Below, piece by piece: positions 58,401-64,000 of a stretch of DNA of 64,000 nucleotides; positions within the stretch are counted from its first letter, which is position 1, and each line of letters opens with the position of its first letter. The DNA lies in the NCBI GenBank assembly GCA_932521035.1, contig OW051492.1, positions 6,014,001-6,078,000 of the forward strand, in the 5' to 3' direction. The position numbers and the translations under genes were made by a program. Origin of the DNA: Oscheius dolichura (Eukaryota > Nematoda > Chromadorea > Rhabditida > Rhabditidae). The notes under the pieces were generated by a model that ran no database searches, was not told where the DNA came from, and saw only the letters and a list, made by a program, of their open reading frames with translations.

Positions 58401-61400
58401 TGGAACAGATTGGCATTAATCAGTTGAAGCCGCTGTGTGTGATCGGTATGCCCATTAAGCTCTGGAGATTTCAGAACATAGGTAAAGATATCCATAAGGA
58501 AATCCAAAGAATATTGATATAAGAAATGAACCTAAAAAAGGTTTACGGCAGCTGCATTACAATAAATACCTCGTTAAGCTGTTGCAATGTATGATAAATT
58601 TGACTACATGCGGAAGCCAATCTCTGATATTGGGCAGATACTCTCTCAACTTCGGCCATAACTTTATCGGTCTCATCGGCTTTGGCAGCTATTTCAGATG
58701 CTTCTGTTTTTAATTTTTCAAGCGTTTCTATGACCGAATTATCATCCAAAATCTTGCCTTTGCTCTCATTTAAAGCACTGAGCAAAGCTTTTTCTAAGTG
58801 GCGTAGCCGCACTGCAAATTCTCCCTAAAGGTTCTTTTATACTAAATAAACAACACAGCACTGACCTGGAGCTTCAAAAGATCGTTTCGTTTAGTATCGA
58901 CATCAGGTCTTTCACTTCTTAAGACTTGATTGAGACACTGACTGGCAAGAGAAGATGACGTTACTGTGAAGTTAACAAAGGTAACACGTGAGCAAATATC
59001 CGGTGAAAATTCCACAGTAGAATCGCGGGTAATCAGGAATATTTGGAATGCAGGAGACAGGTCGATATCCTGATCACCGATAGTGATTAGCACACGTCCA
59101 CTTGTTCTCTTGACTTCGCGATTAAGCACAGGATTCAAAATCGGATCGTAACTCTCAACATCTTGAACAAGTAAAGAGTTTCCAAAACGAAGAGCCGATT
59201 CCAAATTTTTCCTATAAAACAATATCAACAGGATTTAAATGAAGTACCTGAATGATTCATCCAAGAAACTTGTTTTCTGTATTTTCTTTTCTGCAAACTG
59301 CCTCATAATAAATTCTGCGGCTTGTCCTGATGGATCAATTATTAATGGGTATCTATTGAATCGATGTAACATAATAGCATTTTCAGAGCAAAGTTCGTCC
59401 ACCTAAATGAAAAAGATGGAATATAACTTTTAAAAAACCAACCGGGAGCGAGTTTTTCTGCCACTGAAGTCTGTCATCAGCAGTGGAAAGATATTCAATT
59501 CTAGCTAGCTCATGACGGTAGACGATAGATGCGGCTTGGACAGCATCAGTCCAACGATGGAAAAGTACATCACGTAGCTGTTGATCAAAATAGCCAGCAT
59601 AAGCCAAGAAAGATCCAGTAAGTAAAGCATCGCCAACAAGAGTGTCCATATGATGCTCAAATCCTTCACAACCTGTAGACCAACGATCTCTTTCAGATCG
59701 TAGAGAGCTAAGCAATTGGGTAGATCGTCCAACCTAAGAAATATCAATAGGAACTTCAAATAAACACGTACTTTTTCTTGTACAGAAACAAGGTTACTTT
59801 TAATATGTTCGGCTTGGGCAATCAATTGAGCGTACTCCTGTTCATAAGCAGCAATAGATTCTTCTAATTGGCCAATTCTGATTTTTACTGCTTCACCCTC
59901 TTTCGTCTTGATTCCAGCATCCGACTCTAGCCGTTTAAGTTCATTTCTCAAAGGTTCAACCTAATTATTAAAATAAAAATATACTGCTCAAAATCACCTT
60001 ATGTAGCATTTCCGAATAAAGTAACTGGGCCTTGGCCCATTTTACCATGGGACCACAAGCAACTGAGGCACGATTGATTTTCTCAAAATCCCAATCTGGA
60101 TTGCTCATATATTTCTCCATTTGTCTTAAAGTATCTGCAGTAATATAGTCTGTATTGAACTCGAGAATTCTATTCATGAAATCATCTTTAACCATTACAG
60201 AACGAATTGCCTGCGAATATATATATGTATATAATTATTTCCACCTTACTTACCTTCCAGTCAGTTCCCACATTCTCACCCAATAATATACATATAGACT
60301 CCAAGGCTAGCTTTACAAGAACTGGAGGATTAGCCATCGAACGTACTTCGACCAACTGGTTCTTTCGTATGCCTTTCACCGCTGCCTTCGCATCTTCTAC
60401 AGCTGGCTCTACCTGTACACCAATTGAAGACAAATAGCAATAAATAATACCTGACTCAAGTCTTTCTCTACTTCTGCTTTTTTAGTTGCGATACTTTGCA
60501 ATTGTTCTGTTAATTCTTTTTGAAGTTGCTCTGATAACCGTTTTTCTTCTGCTGCCTTCTGTTGATCAGCTACCATTTCTCGCATTTTGTGATTTGCAGC
60601 CGTTTTCTTTTCTTCCAGTTCACGGCTTTGTAAAGTCAAGCTTTTCTGGAGCTCTTTTACTTGTTCTTCCGTTTCGCGAATTTTATTGAGTCCGATGTTT
60701 AAATGAACTTTCTCCTCTTCAAGTTCACGTCGTTTTTCATGGAACAGATTAGTGAAGTGCTTGATGAAATCCAAGAAATGTCTGGGTGTCACTGCCATTA
60801 CACGATGACCTCGTTTTTGTTCCTAAAAAGGAAAGCTACAAATCATCGTATTACTCGAACCTGTTGGTTAAGTTTCCTTACAGCATTGTGGCATTGCACA
60901 AATGTATTCATTACAGCTTGACGATAGCTGGGTGGAGACGGCACAAGCTCACATACAGACTGTATGGCAAAAGGTGGCTCATAATTGGGACGATCGATAT
61001 CGAGGATATTTGTTAACTCAGAGCCAACCTTAACTAAAGTTATAAGAACAATTCAAAAATAACCTGGTAAAGAGCAGTGTCAGACCAATCTCCAAACCAA
61101 TTAAGAACACAACGATTGAAAAGGGCAGGAGAAGTTGAAGCTCTCTCACGGAGGCCTCCATCCGATGGGTTCATAGTGAAGACGACGTGCAGGTTACGCA
61201 TGACTTGTGCCGTAAACCATTTATAAAGTTCATCATGACTATCTAGCATCAGTCCTTGTCTCTGTGCTCCTTCCTTGATCTGACTCATCAAGGTAGTGTG
61301 CTCATCACCTTCGAATAAACCAGGTACCTAAAACATGTGTTACAGGAATGCAAATGGCTTACTTCTCCGTTGGCCAACAGCGTATTAAGCCTTTCCAAGA

Positions 61401-64000
61401 AACCGGTGTCTAGCATATTTGATTCATCCATAATAAAGCACATCTTTTCGTTTTTGCATCCAGCTCGTCTGAGAACAATTCGCATATCTTCGTCAAAATC
61501 GGCGGCGGTGTATTTTGAATGCACTTTAAGCTGTAAGCGTTTAAATAAAATATGCGCTCAGTAGTAATCATACTTGAAAAACACTAATTCCATTAAGCCA
61601 GGCAACAAATCGCGAAAGAGTAGTTTTTCCGGCTCCTGCAGTACCGATAAGCAGAAGATGTCCTTGAGACTGGCGATAAATTCGATCTATTCTAAGCACG
61701 TGGTCTAGCATTTGGTCAAAAAGAACCAGCTTTACATCTAGCTCTTCCTCGTAGAAACCCTAGAATAATAGTTTACGAATAACAAGTAGATGCATACCTT
61801 TAGCCGGGCAAATACGTATTCTTTCAAATCATCTCGGCTCACTGGAACGTAGTGTTTAGACATCCAACAAGAGTACAGCAGCGGCCTTCTTAGCGCATCC
61901 TTTACGTTACATCCGCCTCCAAAATATCTAAAATACGATCCTTACAGCAATTTTCAAAAACGAACTTTTCAGCTGTAGAATCGACGAGTTCATCTGTCCA
62001 ATATCTCTCTTCATCAGTAACCAGCCTATCTTGGAAAAGTCGAAGAGCTTCATGTGCCCATAGGCGTACCAATTGATCAGCAGTAATACCATCAAGGGGC
62101 GTGATCGCTTCCGAAATACCGCGAACCCATCGAGTTAATTCACGCGGGGAATATACATAATGTGGCTGATCGTCTTGTGTAAAATGCTCTTGACTTGCTA
62201 AGTACACATCAACCATGGCATTTGTCAGCGCTTCAGCAAGTGACCGTACATTGGGCACCATTTTAAGCATAGCTCTAGCAAAGAATTAACATAAAACATA
62301 AATAAGAAACCTGTTAAATGTTCCATAGATTTGTATTAAAGATGTCTGTCCAGGATAGTCGACGTAGACAACAGGAACATGACGGAGGAATCTGTGGGTC
62401 ATAGGATGACGGCCAGGGTCAGTTGGAGGATTGCATGCTCCCACGAATTGAATTCTTTCCAATGTAACCCAGCTGTGGTCCGAAGTGCGGTAAAAACCGT
62501 TCTAATGCATAGGGTACAAATATATACGTAAAACATTACCATTTCTACTAGCTGCCTCAAAAATGAAATTACGCGTTGTGTTCCGTATTTATCAGGAGAA
62601 GGAAGATTGATTTCATCACAAAATATGACTAGCCATCGAGAAAGTTGCACAGGAGCAAGAATTACTCCATTAGGTGTTCGCCTGTAACGTAACTGTTTAC
62701 TGCTAATTTTACGGCAAACCTATATTCACAATAATGATCGAAGGTGCGCATAAGCAATTCGGGTGTGGTCGACGACGAGAAGTTAACATTTACAACATCC
62801 ATGTCCGGTTGAGAACGCAGTGCAGCTAGTAGTGTCATTGTTTTACCAGAACCAGGAGGGCCACAAAGAACTAGAGGCTTGTGTTCAGCTAACCATGCCG
62901 CTAAAAGCATTTCGTGTCGAACAGTATCCACGGTAGGGACAACAAGATCAGCGGCAGCTACGCGGTGAGCCTCTATTTCCATGGACGGTACTCTAGTAAG
63001 CCATGGTACGTATTCTCCAGAAGTGGTAATTTCATAATCAATCAGACACGACTAAAATAAGGGCATACAAGAAACGCGTTATACACACCTGTTGGTTTGG
63101 AGGTAAAGCCAGTGTAGTTGTATTACGAATGTAGTCACTCAATTGTTGACGACTTTTCCATTTCCCATCACCACTAAATGCCCAAACCATGTTAACAAGC
63201 ATAGTCCGCATGATATATGTTTCAATATTTTCTTTCTAAATTTATTATCACAGAGTTGTCAATAACTAACCGTAAGAGGGAAATCAGTCAAATTGGCATC
63301 ATGATTAATCAGCGTTCTTACAGAGTAGTTCATCATAGCAAAGAAGGACGAAAGAAGGCGCTGTTTCGTAGGGGTCATGATGTGATCCAGCTCATTGATA
63401 GCATAATTAAGTGCTAGCGGGACGAGTCCGTCCAAAGCAAAGTGATGTTGAAGAGCTCCAGAAGCATCGCGTTGAATACTGACAGCACGGGTCGGTTCCA
63501 CGTCAGGAGCAACAACATTCAAGGGTGCACCGACAACTAGCTCATTTTCGAGGGATACGTTGCGCAAACGGTTGAGGTAACCATCAAATAACATATCGGT
63601 TGTAATAATCTATAATCATGAATTAGTGCATAGTAATAAAAACCTCATCGCTGAACCACACCATACCACATCGAGAAACTGTGGCTAAAGTAGCATATTT
63701 TAAATCAGACACTTCAAAGATCATTCGGACCTGCAAATGTATCAAAAACCAAAAAAATTAGATGCTCACATTTGGAGGAATTGAGAGACGTTCTCCATTA
63801 GGCAAAGTAAGAAGTTTATTGTCATCAAGAACTGAGTTCAAATTTTCAACCCATTCTGGATCCACATCGCCATCAAAAATAATCCATTGACGTTTGTCCA
63901 GTTCTCCTCGGACGTTGTCAATAATTCTAAGACATTCTAACTAGATTAACTGTCGTCATATTACCGTCGTATAATGGAAGTAAACAGGCCATCAGTCCAT
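55447..64000 (-). CDS. DYNC1H1: Cytoplasmic dynein 1 heavy chain, C-terminal motor part (5' end outside window)
   Basis: Minus-end microtubule motor. The frame runs in from base 64000 through many short exons; about 2,400 residues are visible. AAA3: Walker A GPPGSGKT (about 62.85 kb) and Walker B-like [17 protein letters not shown] (62.6 kb). AAA4: Walker A GTAGAGKT (61.65 kb) and [20 protein letters not shown] (61.4 kb). Stalk coiled coil 1: [20 protein letters not shown] (60.6 kb). Microtubule-binding region about 60.4-60.0 kb ([20 protein letters not shown]). Coiled coil 2: [20 protein letters not shown] (59.85 kb). AAA5-AAA6 lie at 59.7-57.4 kb, with [20 protein letters not shown] (57.45 kb). 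The end [11 protein letters not shown]...FYERGVAL matches the cytoplasmic dynein 1 C-terminus (LPVYLNFTRAD...FYERGVAV), which separates it from axonemal and IFT dyneins. The gene is AT-rich. The next gene starts 189 bp after its stop. Confidence 0.96.

Noticed and set aside
1..64000. CRISPR arrays, prophage, bacterial operons or toxin-antitoxin systems
   Set aside because: All supported genes are spliced animal genes. No direct-repeat/spacer array or prokaryotic gene was seen.

Overview
The window is nuclear DNA from an animal with a compact genome. Every gene is spliced. The introns I could place from reading frame are mostly 31-45 nt, and three are only 24-26 nt. Homologues of afadin, IFT88, kappaB-Ras, SFMBT (MBT repeats plus SLED), HMBOX1, a CNG-channel beta subunit and cytoplasmic dynein heavy chain point to a bilaterian. 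Tiny introns, same-strand genes 60-200 bp apart, and splice-acceptor-like sequence just before many start codons suggest a lineage with spliced-leader trans-splicing and operons. Small-bodied groups such as nematodes, rotifers, gastrotrichs, tardigrades or dicyemids are possible; the sequence alone does not settle it.

Layout. 0-2.7 kb (-): SFMBT-like Polycomb protein, cut by the left edge. 3.8-9.4 kb (+): three closely spaced genes, a kappaB-Ras-like GTPase, prolidase, and a lysine-rich protein of unknown function. 9.5-11.7 kb (-): unknown multi-pass membrane protein. 12.3-13.9 kb (-): HMBOX1/HNF1-type homeobox gene. 14-24 kb: gene-poor, with a 31-G run and one neuropeptide-type GPCR (18.9-21.2 kb, -). 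24.1-27.3 kb (+): MARVEL protein, then a Tudor-like single-pass membrane protein with a 367-bp foldback transposon inside one small intron. 27.6-29.5 kb (-): DOMON/cytochrome b561 reductase of the FRRS1 type. 30.9-32.8 kb (+): NMNAT with a long C-terminal extension. 32.9-39.8 kb (-): afadin. 40.4-46.8 kb (-): IFT88, a small secreted protein and Ro60, tightly packed. 47.9-53.2 kb (+): FABP, TMEM144 and a CNG beta-type channel. 53.2-55.3 kb (-): unknown secreted protein. 55.4-64 kb (-): cytoplasmic dynein heavy chain, C-terminal part, running off the right edge.

Functional themes: chromatin and telomere-type regulation (SFMBT, HMBOX1), cell junctions (afadin, MARVEL), cilia and sensory signalling (IFT88, CNG channel, GPCR) and housekeeping (prolidase, NMNAT, Ro60, FABP, dynein). 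I found no bacterial, viral or CRISPR-like system. The least expected items are the foldback element trapped in a 40-nt intron, the Tudor-like plus transmembrane architecture, the operon-like packing and the ultra-short introns. Exon joins were made by eye from reading frame and GT-AG sites and are not transcript-verified.
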